Below are positions 7,955 to 16,142 of a DNA stretch of 37,801 bases, in pieces. The notes beneath the pieces are model-generated. The model was given only the letters and a program-made list of their open reading frames with translations. It searched no databases and was not told the DNA's origin. The stretch is taken from the NCBI GenBank assembly GCA_947632245.1, contig CANRON010000165.1, forward strand, positions 1-37,801. The letters are read 5' to 3'. The position numbers and the translations under genes were made by a program. Each line of letters starts with the position of its first letter. Position 1 is the stretch's first letter. The DNA comes from an uncultured Ignatzschineria sp. GTDB lineage: Bacteria > Pseudomonadota > Gammaproteobacteria > Cardiobacteriales > Wohlfahrtiimonadaceae.

Positions 7955-8562
7955 TGGAAATTCAAGTAATTGGCGGATCTCCAGTTGTATTAGATGAAAC
8001 TCAATTCAGTCGTGATTTTAACGAAGCATTAGTTCATCAAGTTGTGACTGCGTATCAAGCAGGCGGAAGAGCGGGTACTCGTGCACAAAAAACACGTGCA
8101 GAAGTAGCGGGTTCTACAGCTAAGCCTTGGAGACAAAAGGGCACAGGTCGTGCGCGTGTTGGTAGTAAGCGTAACCCTATCTGGAGAGGTGGTGGTGTAA
8201 CGTTTGCAGCAAAACCGCAGAACTGGAGCCAAAAAGTAAATAAAAAAATGTACAAAGCAGCTATGCTTACGATTCTTTCTGAGTTGATCAGAAGTGAGCG
8301 TTTAGTAGTTGTGGAAGAGTTCACAGTAGCAGAGCCAAATACTAAGGCGTTCATTGCTAAACTTGGAACTTTGAATGTGCGTAATGAGAGCGTATTAGTA
8401 ATCACTGAAGCAGTTGACTTCCCATTATACTTAAGTGCTAGAAACGTACCTCACGTTCTTGTTCTTGATGTTGAGGCGATTGATCCAGTAAGTCTTGTAC
8501 ACTTTAATAAAGTTGTTATGACTAAGCAGGCGCTTGTTTCTGTTAAGGAGTTGTTAGCATGA
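7954..8562 (+). CDS. rplD: 50S ribosomal protein L4
   Basis: A 202-residue L4 (E. coli 201). It binds 23S domain I and lines the nascent-chain exit tunnel with an extended loop, here [21 protein letters not shown] and following residues, where macrolide-resistance changes map in other bacteria. In E. coli, L4 also represses the S10 operon by attenuation and translational control in the rpsJ leader. The hairpin with U-tract just upstream of rpsJ here would be the natural place to look for such control. It overlaps rplW by four bases (ATGA). Confidence 0.98.
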   Translation: MEIQVIGGSPVVLDETQFSRDFNEALVHQVVTAYQAGGRAGTRAQKTRAEVAGSTAKPWRQKGTGRARVGSKRNPIWRGGGVTFAAKPQNWSQKVNKKMYKAAMLTILSELIRSERLVVVEEFTVAEPNTKAFIAKLGTLNVRNESVLVITEAVDFPLYLSARNVPHVLVLDVEAIDPVSLVHFNKVVMTKQALVSVKELLA

Positions 8563-8867
8563 TTCTAGATGTTAAAGAAAGATTAATGAAGGTGATTATT
8601 GCTCCTCATGCGTCTGAAAAAACAGCACGTCAAGAAGAGCTCAATCGTGAAGTAACTTTCCGCGTATTGAAAGACGCGAACAAAAAAGAGATTGCGGCTG
8701 CAGTTGAATTGATGTTTGGTCGTAAAGTCGAAAAAGTTACTGTGCTTAACCAAAATGGTAAGCGTAGATCATTCGGCCGTCACATGGGTGTTAAGCAAGA
8801 TTGGAAAAAAGCTTACGTAACACTTGCTGATGGGGAAGCGGAAATTGATTTTTTAGGTGATATGTAA
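8559..8867 (+). CDS. rplW: 50S ribosomal protein L23
   Basis: A 102-residue L23. It sits at the tunnel exit and docks trigger factor and SRP. Aligned blocks are [11 protein letters not shown] near the N-terminus and [12 protein letters not shown] near the C-terminus. The ATG overlapping the rplD stop (ATGA) is chosen because the extra N-terminal residues [11 protein letters not shown] align with those of E. coli L23; an internal ATG nine codons in would remove them. The stop shares one base with rplB. Confidence 0.97.
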   Translation: MILDVKERLMKVIIAPHASEKTARQEELNREVTFRVLKDANKKEIAAAVELMFGRKVEKVTVLNQNGKRRSFGRHMGVKQDWKKAYVTLADGEAEIDFLGDM

Positions 8868-9691
8868 TGAGTATAAAAAAAGCAAAACCAACTTCACCAG
8901 GTCGCCGTGGTCTTATTCAGATTGTAACTCCTGGTCTTCATAAGGGTAAGCCATATGCGCCTTTATTAGAAGGGCAGCATAGTACTGGTGGTCGTAACAA
9001 TGATGGACGTATTACATCACGTCATCGTGGTGGTGGTCATAAACAACATTATCGTTTAATTGACTTTAAACGTGACAAAGAGAATATCCCAGCGAAGGTT
9101 GAGCGTATCGAGTACGATCCAAACCGTACTGCACATATTGCACTTCTTTGCTACGTAGACGGTGAGCGCCGTTATATTATTGCGCCTGCTAAAGTTGAGA
9201 TTGGTGATGTGTTATTTGCAGGTGCTAATGCGCCAATTAAAGCAGGTAACTCACTTCCACTTCGTAACATTCCAATCGGTTCTACAGTGCATTGTGTTGA
9301 AATGAGACCAGGTAAAGGCGCGCAATTAGCTCGTTCAGCTGGTACTTCAGTGCAACTTATTGCGAAAGAAGGTGAGTATTCTACGCTTCGTCTCCGTTCA
9401 GGTGAGGTTCGTAAAGTTCTTTCTGACTGTAAAGCAACAATTGGTGTTGTGAGTAATGGTGAGCACAGCCTTAGAGTTCTCGGTAAAGCCGGTGCTAAGC
9501 GTTGGGCGGGTGTTCGTCCGCAAACTCGTGGAGCTGCGATGAACCCGGTAGATCACCCTCATGGTGGTGGTGAAGGTCGTACAAAAGGTGGTAGACATCC
9601 AGTTACGCCTTGGGGCCAGCCAACTAAAGGCTACAGAACACGTACTAATAAGCGCACAAGTCAGTATATTGTTCGCCGTCGTACTAAATAA
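8867..9691 (+). CDS. rplB: 50S ribosomal protein L2
   Basis: A 274-residue L2 (E. coli 273). It is the most conserved large-subunit protein, binds 23S domain IV, and is needed for subunit joining and peptidyl transfer. The signature HPHGGGEGR near residue 230, containing the histidine implicated in activity, is intact, as is [19 protein letters not shown] in the N-terminal extension. The ATG shares one base with the rplW stop. Confidence 0.98.
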   Translation: MSIKKAKPTSPGRRGLIQIVTPGLHKGKPYAPLLEGQHSTGGRNNDGRITSRHRGGGHKQHYRLIDFKRDKENIPAKVERIEYDPNRTAHIALLCYVDGERRYIIAPAKVEIGDVLFAGANAPIKAGNSLPLRNIPIGSTVHCVEMRPGKGAQLARSAGTSVQLIAKEGEYSTLRLRSGEVRKVLSDCKATIGVVSNGEHSLRVLGKAGAKRWAGVRPQTRGAAMNPVDHPHGGGEGRTKGGRHPVTPWGQPTKGYRTRTNKRTSQYIVRRRTK

Positions 9692-9714
9692 TTAAATCGA
9701 ATAAAGGGTAAAAT

Positions 9715-9987
9715 ATGCCACGTTCTATAAAGAAAGGTCCATTTATCGATCATCATCTACAAAAGAAAGTAGATGAAGCGTTAGCTTCGAACAATCGTCG
9801 TCCAATTAAGACTTGGTCACGCCGTTCGATGATTCTTCCAGAAATGATTGGACTTACAATTGCCGTTCATAACGGTAAAATCCATGTGCCGATTTTAATC
9901 ACTGAAAACATGATTGGTCATAAGTTGGGTGAGTTTGCGCTTACTCGTACTTACCGTGGTCATGCTGCAGATAAAAAAGCACGTTAA
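9715..9987 (+). CDS. rpsS: 30S ribosomal protein S19
   Basis: A 90-residue S19, which pairs with S13 in the 30S head and takes part in the inter-subunit bridge near the A site. [15 protein letters not shown] and the signature region [19 protein letters not shown] identify it. The C-terminus [19 protein letters not shown] is typical. Start ATG is preceded by AAAGGGTA. It lies 23 bases after rplB and 14 before rplV. Confidence 0.98.
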   Translation: MPRSIKKGPFIDHHLQKKVDEALASNNRRPIKTWSRRSMILPEMIGLTIAVHNGKIHVPILITENMIGHKLGEFALTRTYRGHAADKKAR

Positions 9988-10001
9988 TAAGGGGATAAAA
10001 T

Positions 10002-10334
10002 ATGGAAAGCAGAGCAATACATCGCCATGCGCGAATTTCTCCTCAGAAAGCGCGCTTAGTTGCGGATCAGGTACGTGGGTTACCTGTTGATCGTGCAGTT
10101 ACTTTATTGCAATTTAGTGATAAAAAAGCTGCTGATCTTATTCTTAAAGTATTAGAGTCTTCAATGCAAAATGCTGAGAATAACTTTGGTTTAGACATCG
10201 ATAACCTTTTTGTGAAAACAATCATGGTTGACGAGGGTCCACTTCTTAAAAGAATGCGTGCACGTGCTAAAGGCCGTGGAGATCGTATCCTTAAGAAGAC
10301 AAGTCACATCACAGTCATTGTTGCTGAAGCTTAA
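10002..10334 (+). CDS. rplV: 50S ribosomal protein L22
   Basis: A 110-residue L22, the same length as in E. coli. Its long beta-hairpin forms part of the exit tunnel wall next to L4; the hairpin is the segment [19 protein letters not shown], where macrolide-resistance changes occur in other species. The N-terminal half begins [26 protein letters not shown] precedes the start codon closely. Confidence 0.98.
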   Translation: MESRAIHRHARISPQKARLVADQVRGLPVDRAVTLLQFSDKKAADLILKVLESSMQNAENNFGLDIDNLFVKTIMVDEGPLLKRMRARAKGRGDRILKKTSHITVIVAEA

Positions 10335-10351
10335 TTAAGGAGTAGGTCAAA

Positions 10352-11044
10352 ATGGGTCAAAAAGTAAATCCAACCGGTATACGCTTAGGGATCTCAAAAG
10401 ACTGGAATTCGCGTTGGTACGCGGATTCTAAGAGCTTCCCTGAGTTTATTGAGTCTGACTTTAAAGTTAGAGAATATTTGAGAAAAAAACTTGCAGCTGC
10501 TGCGGTTTCTAAAATTCACATCAGTCGTCCTTCAAAATCTGCTCAAGTAGTTATTCATACTGCAAGACCAGGTGTTGTAATCGGTAAAAAAGGCGAAGAT
10601 ATTGAAGTTTTACGCAAAGAGTTATCTGCGATTATGGGCTGCCCTGTACATGTATCGATTCAAGAAGTAAGAAAACCTGAATTAGATGCGTACTTAGTTG
10701 CTGAAGGGATTGCTCAACAGTTAGAGCGCCGTGTAATGTTCAGAAGAGCAATGCGTCGTGCTGTAACGAACACAATGCGTCTTGGTGCAGAAGGTATTCG
10801 TGTAAACGTTGCAGGACGTTTAAATGGTGCTGAAATTGCGCGTGGCGAGTGGTATCGTGAAGGTCGTGTGCCATTGCATACATTCCGTGCAGATATTGAC
10901 TACGGAACAGCGGAAGCATTAACGACTTATGGTATTTTAGGTGTGAAAGTTTGGATCTATAAAGGTGAAGTTTTTGATTACCTCGCTGTAGAACAAGAAG
11001 AAGCGGCACCTAAAAAGAGAAATAGAAGAAGGAAAGGTGAGTAA
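10352..11044 (+). CDS. rpsC: 30S ribosomal protein S3
   Basis: A 230-residue S3 (E. coli 233). It forms the mRNA entry pore with S4 and S5 and contributes to mRNA helicase activity. N-terminal [14 protein letters not shown], the KH domain with the GKKGEDIE loop, and the C-terminal region with [13 protein letters not shown] are all present. The basic C-terminal tail [10 protein letters not shown] is slightly different in length from enteric S3. TAAGGAG supports the start. Two bases separate it from rplP. Confidence 0.98.
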   Translation: MGQKVNPTGIRLGISKDWNSRWYADSKSFPEFIESDFKVREYLRKKLAAAAVSKIHISRPSKSAQVVIHTARPGVVIGKKGEDIEVLRKELSAIMGCPVHVSIQEVRKPELDAYLVAEGIAQQLERRVMFRRAMRRAVTNTMRLGAEGIRVNVAGRLNGAEIARGEWYREGRVPLHTFRADIDYGTAEALTTYGILGVKVWIYKGEVFDYLAVEQEEAAPKKRNRRRKGE

Positions 11045-11046
11045 TC

Positions 11047-11460
11047 ATGTTGCAACCAAAACGTACTAAATTTAGAAAAATGCGTAAAGGTCGTAACCGC
11101 GGTGTTGCGGCTGCAGGTAATAAGGTAGATTTCGGCGAATTCGGCTTGAAGTCTACTGAAAATGGCCGTATCAATGCTCGTGAAATCGAAGCAGCGCGTC
11201 GTGCGATTACTCGTTACATCCGTCGTGGTGGTAAAGTTTATATCCGTGTTTTTCCAGATGTTCCAATCACAGGTAAACCATTAGAAGTTCGAATGGGTAG
11301 TGGTAAAGGTAACGTTGAATACTGGGTAGCAAAAGTTCAACCAGGTCGTGTCCTTTTTGAAATTGAAGGTGTCACGGAAATTGTTGCTCGTGAAGCATTT
11401 AGACTTGCTTCAGCAAAGCTATCTGTTAAAACAGCGTTTGCTGAACGTACAGTTCTTTAA
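11047..11460 (+). CDS. rplP: 50S ribosomal protein L16
   Basis: A 137-residue L16 (E. coli 136), near the A site where it helps position aminoacyl-tRNA. Typical blocks are [19 protein letters not shown], then [19 protein letters not shown] and [14 protein letters not shown]. The arginine hydroxylated by the YcfD oxygenase in E. coli lies in the RMGSGKG segment and is conserved. AAAGGTGAG lies inside the end of rpsC, which supports coupled translation. Confidence 0.98.
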   Translation: MLQPKRTKFRKMRKGRNRGVAAAGNKVDFGEFGLKSTENGRINAREIEAARRAITRYIRRGGKVYIRVFPDVPITGKPLEVRMGSGKGNVEYWVAKVQPGRVLFEIEGVTEIVAREAFRLASAKLSVKTAFAERTVL

Positions 11461-11473
11461 GAGGTAAGGATCC

Positions 11474-11683
11474 ATGAGTAAAGTAACTAAAGCAACTTCA
11501 TTAAGAGACAAGTCTGTTGATGAGTTAAAAAACGAAAAGCTTGATTTGCAACGTGGTTTATTTAACCTTCGCATGCAAAAAGCGACTGGTCAGCTTACAA
11601 AGTCACACCAGTTTAAGGAATCTCGTAAGCAAATTGCGAGAATTAACTCAGTACTTGGTGAAAAAGAAGAGGGTGGTAAATAA
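11474..11683 (+). CDS. rpmC: 50S ribosomal protein L29
   Basis: A 69-residue L29, six longer than in E. coli owing to extra residues at the N-terminus ([14 protein letters not shown]). It is a small helical hairpin that sits next to L23 at the tunnel exit. Helical segments [25 protein letters not shown] and [14 protein letters not shown] follow the family pattern. AGAGGTAAGGA is upstream of the ATG. The stop shares a base with the rpsQ start (TAATG). Confidence 0.96.
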   Translation: MSKVTKATSLRDKSVDELKNEKLDLQRGLFNLRMQKATGQLTKSHQFKESRKQIARINSVLGEKEEGGK

Positions 11684-11952
11684 TGACTGCTGCTATTGAA
11701 CAACAACATGCTCGTACCGTAGTAGGTACAGTAGTTTCAAACAAAAGTGATAAAACCATTACTGTATATGTAGAAAGATTGGTAAAGCATCCTAAGTATC
11801 AAAAATACATTAAACGCTCTACAAAATTCTATGCGCATGATGAAGCGAATACATGTAACATCGGTGATATCGTTGAAATCAAACAAGTACGCCCTATTTC
11901 TAAGAAAAAAACTTGGGATTTAGTTCGTGTAGTTGAAGAGTCGAGAGGTTAA
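11683..11952 (+). CDS. rpsQ: 30S ribosomal protein S17
   Basis: An 89-residue S17 (E. coli 84), a primary 16S binder with an OB fold that acts early in 30S assembly. The block [18 protein letters not shown] and the family pattern [18 protein letters not shown] are present. The few additional residues are at the N-terminus ([10 protein letters not shown]), where the family varies. The ATG overlaps the rpmC stop by one base. Last gene of the S10 group. Confidence 0.97.
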   Translation: MTAAIEQQHARTVVGTVVSNKSDKTITVYVERLVKHPKYQKYIKRSTKFYAHDEANTCNIGDIVEIKQVRPISKKKTWDLVRVVEESRG

Positions 11953-11954
11953 TA

Positions 11955-12323
11955 ATGATCCAGACGCAAACAGTTTTAGACGTAGCTGATAACTCTGGTG
12001 CACGTAAAGTTATGTGTATCAAAGTTCTTGGTGGTTCACATCGTCGATACGCGACCGTTGGAGATGTAATTAAAGTTTCTGTTAAAGAAGCAATTCCACG
12101 CGGCCGTGCGAAGAAAGGTGATGTATATAACGCAGTTGTAGTAAGAACACGCAAAGGTGTTCGTCGTCAAGATGGCTCGCTCATCAAGTTTGACGGTAAC
12201 GCGGCTGTTCTTCTTAATAATAACTTAGACCCAATCGGAACTCGTATCTTTGGCCCAGTAACTCGTGAGTTACGTGGTGAGAAGTTCATGAGAATCATTT
12301 CGCTTGCGCCTGAAGTTATTTAA
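11955..12323 (+). CDS. rplN: 50S ribosomal protein L14
   Basis: A 122-residue L14, which forms a bridge with the 30S subunit and binds the silencing factor RsfS in other bacteria. [22 protein letters not shown] is the classic N-terminus, and [13 protein letters not shown] near the C-terminus is diagnostic. Only two bases separate it from rpsQ, so the S10 and spc groups have no promoter-sized gap between them here. GAGAGG lies upstream of the ATG. Confidence 0.98.
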   Translation: MIQTQTVLDVADNSGARKVMCIKVLGGSHRRYATVGDVIKVSVKEAIPRGRAKKGDVYNAVVVRTRKGVRRQDGSLIKFDGNAAVLLNNNLDPIGTRIFGPVTRELRGEKFMRIISLAPEVI

Positions 12324-12340
12324 TCAAGAGGGTAGTTAAT

Positions 12341-12676
12341 ATGACAAAAATCCGTAAAGGTGATGAAGTTGTAGTAATCACAGGTAATAGTAAAGGACAT
12401 CGTGGTACCGTTCTTGAAGTTGATGGAGATCGTGTGAAAGTAGCGGGTGCAAATAAAGTTACTAAGCATGTTAAACCAAATCCACAAATTGGTGTTGAAG
12501 GTGGTAGGGTTGAACAAGAATCTTTCATTCATATTTCAAATGTAATGATCTACAATCCTGAAACTAAAAAGCAAGATAAAATCAAGATCGAACAGACTGA
12601 AGTAACTCGTGAAAACGGTAAAACTAAGATTGTTCGTGAAAGAGTTTTGAAAGCAACAAATAAAAAAGTTGGCTAG
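12341..12676 (+). CDS. rplX: 50S ribosomal protein L24
   Basis: A 111-residue L24 (E. coli 104), a KOW-domain assembly starter that binds the 5' end of 23S rRNA. The KOW segment is near the N-terminus: KGDEVVVITGNSKGHRGTVLEV. The family block HISNVMIYNPETKK follows. Its stop codon is inside the left arm of a hairpin that extends into the spacer, and a second hairpin follows directly before rplE. Confidence 0.97.
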   Translation: MTKIRKGDEVVVITGNSKGHRGTVLEVDGDRVKVAGANKVTKHVKPNPQIGVEGGRVEQESFIHISNVMIYNPETKKQDKIKIEQTEVTRENGKTKIVRERVLKATNKKVG

Positions 12677-12704
12677 TTTAAATACTTTTGGTATTATAGC
12701 CAGC
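12668..12704 (+). promoter_or_regulatory. Hairpin spanning the rplX stop codon
   Basis: GTTGGCTA (12668-12675, including part of the rplX stop) pairs with TAGCCAGC (12697-12704) with one G-U pair. The interior can extend with AATAC/GTATT. The following TCATTTTATAAA is only weakly T-rich, so termination would be poor. It may be a processing or stability element, working with the second hairpin downstream. Confidence 0.4.
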
Positions 12705-12725
12705 TCATTTTATAAATAATTACTG

Positions 12726-12769
12726 TGCCAAACAGGATGTATCGCATTAAAAGACATATCCGTTTGGCA
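12726..12769 (+). promoter_or_regulatory. Long stem-loop before rplE, candidate S8 repressor site
   Basis: TGCCAAA (12726-12732) pairs with TTTGGCA (12763-12769), continuing inward with C-G, then GGAT/ATCC separated by small bulges. The stem ends a few bases before the AAGGA Shine-Dalgarno of rplE. In E. coli, S8 represses the spc operon by binding an imperfect, bulged stem at the rplX-rplE junction. Position and shape fit; the match to S8-binding bases was not tested. Confidence 0.5.
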
Positions 12770-12781
12770 TTAAGGAATATC

Positions 12782-13324
12782 ATGAAAGCAAGATTAAAAC
12801 AGTATTATGATGAAGTTGTAGTACCAAAACTCATTGAGGAGTTTGGCTACACTAATCCAATGGAAGTTCCTAGAATCACTAAGATCTCATTAAATATGGG
12901 TGTTGGTGAAGCGGTTCTTGATAAAAAAGTTATGGACAATGCAGTTGCTGAATTAACTGCGGTTTCAGGTCAGAAAGCACAAGTTACGCTTTCTAGAAAG
13001 TCTATAGCTGGATTTAAAATTCGTGATGGTTGGCCTGTAGGCTGCCGTGTTACGCTCCGCCGTACCACTATGTTCGAATTTTTAGATCGCTTAGTAAATA
13101 TCTCTTTACCTCGCGTACGCGATTTCCGTGGTGTAAGTGCTAAGTCATTTGATGGCCAAGGTAACTATAACTTCGGTATTAAAGAGCAGATCGTTTTCCC
13201 TGAAATCGAGTATGAAAAAGTAGACGCAACACGTGGTATGGATATTAGTATCGCTACATCTGCGAAAACTGACAAAGAAGCAAAAGCACTCCTTAGCGCT
13301 TTCAACTTCCCATTTCGTAATTAA
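12782..13324 (+). CDS. rplE: 50S ribosomal protein L5
   Basis: L5 binds 5S rRNA and contacts the P-site tRNA in the central protuberance. The ORF track starts at a GTG at 12725, but that prefix would be encoded by the regulatory stem-loop. The ATG at 12782 has AAGGA six bases upstream and gives [13 protein letters not shown], aligning with E. coli L5, and 180 residues against 179. [13 protein letters not shown] is the family signature, and [20 protein letters not shown] the C-terminal block. I am confident of the shorter start. Confidence 0.97.
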   Translation: MKARLKQYYDEVVVPKLIEEFGYTNPMEVPRITKISLNMGVGEAVLDKKVMDNAVAELTAVSGQKAQVTLSRKSIAGFKIRDGWPVGCRVTLRRTTMFEFLDRLVNISLPRVRDFRGVSAKSFDGQGNYNFGIKEQIVFPEIEYEKVDATRGMDISIATSAKTDKEAKALLSAFNFPFRN

Positions 13325-13341
13325 TTATAGAGCAGGAAATT

Positions 13342-13647
13342 ATGGCTAAAGTATCAATGATTAATCGTGAAAAAAAGCGTGCTGAGCTAGTAGCTAAGTA
13401 TGCTGAAAAGCGCGAACAATTAAAAAACACTATTGTGAGTGTAGAAGCATCAGATGAAGATAAAGAAGCAGCAGTAATTGCGCTTCAGAAGTTACCAAGA
13501 GATTCTTCTCCATCTAGACGTCGTAGACGTTGCAGTATTACAGGTAGACCACACGGTGTATATCGTAAATTTGGTCTTGGTAGAAACAAGTTGAGAGAAA
13601 TCACTATGCGTGGTGATATTCCTGGCTTAAGAAAAGCTAGCTGGTAG
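13342..13647 (+). CDS. rpsN: 30S ribosomal protein S14 (zinc-free form)
   Basis: A 101-residue S14, the same length as E. coli. It sits in the 30S head near S3 and S10. The segment [26 protein letters not shown] is the family signature and has a single cysteine where zinc-binding S14 has CxxC pairs, so this is the C-minus, zinc-independent type. GCAGGAA precedes the ATG. Confidence 0.98.
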   Translation: MAKVSMINREKKRAELVAKYAEKREQLKNTIVSVEASDEDKEAAVIALQKLPRDSSPSRRRRRCSITGRPHGVYRKFGLGRNKLREITMRGDIPGLRKASW

Positions 13648-13659
13648 GAGAATTTTATA

Positions 13660-14058
13660 ATGAGTATGCATGATCCAATTTCAGATATGCTAACCCGCAT
13701 TCGTAATGCGCAAACTTCTGAAAAAGTAAGTGTTGAAATGCCGTTTTCAACCTTAAAACAATCAATCGCAAATGTTCTTCTTGAAGAAGGGTATATTGCT
13801 GGAATCGATACAACTGGTGATAAGGCTTCTAATAAGAAGTTAGTTCTTACTTTGAAATATTATCAAGGTAAAGCAGTTATCGAGCGCATCCAGCGCGTAA
13901 GTAAACCAAGCCTCCGTGTATATCGTGACAAGAATAGCTTGCCACAAGTTCTTGGTGGTTTAGGTGTTGCTATTGTTTCTACTTCACAAGGCATGATGAC
14001 TGACCATAAAGCGAGATCTTTGTCGCTTGGTGGCGAAGTAATCTGCGTTGTTGCTTAA
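13660..14058 (+). CDS. rpsH: 30S ribosomal protein S8
   Basis: A 132-residue S8 (E. coli 130), a primary binder of the 16S central domain. It begins [17 protein letters not shown] and ends with the signature region [21 protein letters not shown]. In E. coli, S8 is the translational repressor of the spc operon, acting at the rplX-rplE junction; a stem-loop is found at exactly that place here. GGAG lies 10 bases upstream of the ATG. Confidence 0.98.
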   Translation: MSMHDPISDMLTRIRNAQTSEKVSVEMPFSTLKQSIANVLLEEGYIAGIDTTGDKASNKKLVLTLKYYQGKAVIERIQRVSKPSLRVYRDKNSLPQVLGGLGVAIVSTSQGMMTDHKARSLSLGGEVICVVA

Positions 14059-14070
14059 TAGGGGGTAAGG

Positions 14071-14607
14071 ATGTCACGTATAGCTAAACAGAATATTACT
14101 GTTCCAGCGGGTGTTGAAATCACTATCTCTGGTAACAATGTAAAAGCAAAAGGACCAAAGGGTGAGAATAGTCTTCAACTTCACTCTGCTGTTGGTCTTA
14201 AACAAGAAGGTACTGAGCTTGTAATCGTTCCAGATTTAGAGCAGAGCAAGGGCAGTTATGCAATTGCAGGTACAATGCGTTCACTCGTAAGTAATTTAGT
14301 GATCGGTGTATCTCAGGGCTTCGAAAGAAAATTAATTTTAAATGGTGTTGGATATCGTGCTTCGGCGCAAGGTGCCAATTTAAATCTCTCACTGGGTTTC
14401 TCTCATCCAGTCGTTCACGCTATGCCTGAAGGTGTTATTTGTGAAACTCCTACTCAAACTGAAATTTTAGTGAAGGGTGTGGATAAGCAAGTAGTCGGTC
14501 AAGTTGCAGCTAAGATTCGTGCATATAGACCACCTGAGCCTTATAAAGGTAAGGGCGTTCGTTATTCAGATGAAGTTGTTTCATTGAAAGAAGTTAAGAA
14601 GAAATAG
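14071..14607 (+). CDS. rplF: 50S ribosomal protein L6
   Basis: A 178-residue L6 (E. coli 177) formed by two similar alpha/beta domains, located near the sarcin-ricin loop and the factor-binding site. N-terminal [16 protein letters not shown] and the C-terminal signature [14 protein letters not shown] are intact. The start is preceded by GGGGTAAGG. The stop lies just before the Shine-Dalgarno-containing stretch of rplR. Confidence 0.98.
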   Translation: MSRIAKQNITVPAGVEITISGNNVKAKGPKGENSLQLHSAVGLKQEGTELVIVPDLEQSKGSYAIAGTMRSLVSNLVIGVSQGFERKLILNGVGYRASAQGANLNLSLGFSHPVVHAMPEGVICETPTQTEILVKGVDKQVVGQVAAKIRAYRPPEPYKGKGVRYSDEVVSLKEVKKK

Positions 14608-14616
14608 GTGAGAACG

Positions 14617-14970
14617 ATGAAAAAAAGAAACGCAAGATACAGAAGAAGCCTTAAGGCTCGTATCAAAATGAGAGAGTTGAAAGTAGATCGTTTAACGGTT
14701 CACAGAACTCCAAGACACATTTATGCACAGGTTATCAGCGGATGTGGTACTAAAGTATTAGCTGCGAGCTCAACGCTTGTAGCAGATGTTAAATCTCAAA
14801 TTGAGTACACTGGTAACGTTGATGCTGCAGCTGCGGTAGGTAAAGATATTGCTGTTAAAGCAAAAGCAGCAGGCGTAACGAATGTAGCTTTTGACCGTTC
14901 AGGGTTTAAATATCATGGCCGTGTTAAAGCTCTAGCAGATGCAGCTAGAGAAGCTGGATTAGAGTTTTAA
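14617..14970 (+). CDS. rplR: 50S ribosomal protein L18
   Basis: L18 binds 5S rRNA with L5 in the central protuberance. The track begins at a GTG at 14608, immediately after the rplF stop, but the ATG at 14617 gives [10 protein letters not shown] and 117 residues, exactly the E. coli length. The sequence AGGTGAG, which contains that GTG, then serves as Shine-Dalgarno. Diagnostic segments are [13 protein letters not shown] and [21 protein letters not shown]. Confidence 0.96.
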   Translation: MKKRNARYRRSLKARIKMRELKVDRLTVHRTPRHIYAQVISGCGTKVLAASSTLVADVKSQIEYTGNVDAAAAVGKDIAVKAKAAGVTNVAFDRSGFKYHGRVKALADAAREAGLEF

Positions 14971-14985
14971 TAAGGAAGGAATAAG

Positions 14986-15504
14986 ATGACTACAAAAGTT
15001 GAAAATCAAAATGCAGCTCCAGCTGCTGATGGTTACCAAGAGAAGCTTGTTACGGTAAACCGTGTTTCTAAAACCGTTAAAGGTGGTAGACAATTCGCAT
15101 TTGCTGCATTGACAGTTGTTGGTGACGGTAATGGTAAAATTGGTTATGGTTATGCCAAATCAAAAGAAGTGCCTGTTGCAATCAAAAAATCAATTGAACA
15201 AGCTAAGCGTAACATCAAGCATGTGTCTTTAAATGGTGGTACACTTCAGTATTCAGTAACTGGTGTTCATAATGCTGCGCGCGTCTATATGCAACCAGCT
15301 TCTGAAGGTACTGGTGTAATCGCGGGTGGTGCAATGCGTGCTGTTTTCGAAGTTGCTGGTGTTAAAGATGTACTTGCTAAGTGCCAAAACTCACGTAACC
15401 CAGTAAACGTTGTGCAAGCAACTATCAAAGGTTTAGCTTCAATGCTCACTCCTGAAGAGATTGCTGCTAAACGTGGTAAATCTGTAGAAGATATCAGAGG
15501 GTAA
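14986..15504 (+). CDS. rpsE: 30S ribosomal protein S5
   Basis: A 172-residue S5 (E. coli 167), next to S4 at the mRNA entry and involved in translational accuracy. The block [16 protein letters not shown] contains the loop where spectinomycin-resistance changes occur; it is of normal type here. [17 protein letters not shown] is the C-terminal domain signature. A few additional residues at the N-terminus ([16 protein letters not shown]) explain the length. AAGGAAGGA precedes the ATG. Confidence 0.98.
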   Translation: MTTKVENQNAAPAADGYQEKLVTVNRVSKTVKGGRQFAFAALTVVGDGNGKIGYGYAKSKEVPVAIKKSIEQAKRNIKHVSLNGGTLQYSVTGVHNAARVYMQPASEGTGVIAGGAMRAVFEVAGVKDVLAKCQNSRNPVNVVQATIKGLASMLTPEEIAAKRGKSVEDIRG

Positions 15505-15507
15505 GTT

Positions 15508-15687
15508 ATGACACAGAAAACTGTAAAAGTAACGCTTGTAAAGAGCACTAACAGCCGTCTTCAATCACATCGTGATTGTGTTAAAGGATTAGGCTTACGT
15601 CGCCTTCACCATACTGTTGAGGTGTTAGCTACACCTGAAAACATGGGGATGATTAATAAAGTTGCTTACTTGCTTAAAGTAGAGTAA
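15508..15687 (+). CDS. rpmD: 50S ribosomal protein L30 (absent from ORF track)
   Basis: A 59-residue L30, too short for the supplied track. It starts three bases after the rpsE stop with [14 protein letters not shown], continues through [15 protein letters not shown], the family signature, and ends [12 protein letters not shown]. The length is the same as E. coli L30. AGAGGGTAAG, covering the rpsE stop, is its Shine-Dalgarno. It lies in the canonical place between rpsE and rplO. Confidence 0.97.
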   Translation: MTQKTVKVTLVKSTNSRLQSHRDCVKGLGLRRLHHTVEVLATPENMGMINKVAYLLKVE

Positions 15688-15705
15688 TTGGGAATAGGTA
15701 TACAA

Positions 15706-16140
15706 ATGAAATTAAATACATTAAAACCTGCATTTGGTAGTAAATCTAACCCTAAACGTGTTGGTCGTGGTTGTGGTTCTGGCTTAGGTAAAACAGCTGG
15801 TCGCGGTCATAAAGGTCAACATTCACGTTCAGGTGGATACCATAAAGTAGGATTCGAAGGCGGACAACAGCCTTTACAAAGAAGATTGCCTAAAGTTGGT
15901 TTCAACTCACAGATCGGTTTAGTAAGTGTAGAAGTTCCATTATCAGCACTTAATAAAGTGGAAGGAAATGTCATTACATTTACTTCACTTGTCGATAGCA
16001 ATGTTATTCCTGCGAAATATACTCGTGCGAAGGTCATGCTCTCTGGTGAAATTAATAAAGCAATTACCTTAAAAGGTATCCATGTTACTAAGGGCGCTAA
16101 AGCTGCGATCGAAGCTGCTGGTGGCTCTGTCGAAGAGTAA
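15706..16140 (+). CDS. rplO: 50S ribosomal protein L15
   Basis: L15 is a late assembly protein that binds 23S domain II. The track starts at a TTG at 15688; I use the ATG at 15706, which gives [12 protein letters not shown] and 144 residues, the E. coli length, with GGAATAGG upstream. The glycine-rich extension ([20 protein letters not shown]) and the C-terminal block [19 protein letters not shown] are typical. It is followed by secY two bases later. Confidence 0.97.
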   Translation: MKLNTLKPAFGSKSNPKRVGRGCGSGLGKTAGRGHKGQHSRSGGYHKVGFEGGQQPLQRRLPKVGFNSQIGLVSVEVPLSALNKVEGNVITFTSLVDSNVIPAKYTRAKVMLSGEINKAITLKGIHVTKGAKAAIEAAGGSVEE

Positions 16141-16142
16141 AT

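Noticed and set aside
12725-12781. GTG start for rplE giving a 19-residue extension
   Set aside because: The prefix is encoded by a stem-loop and is absent from L5; AAGGA precedes the ATG at 12782.
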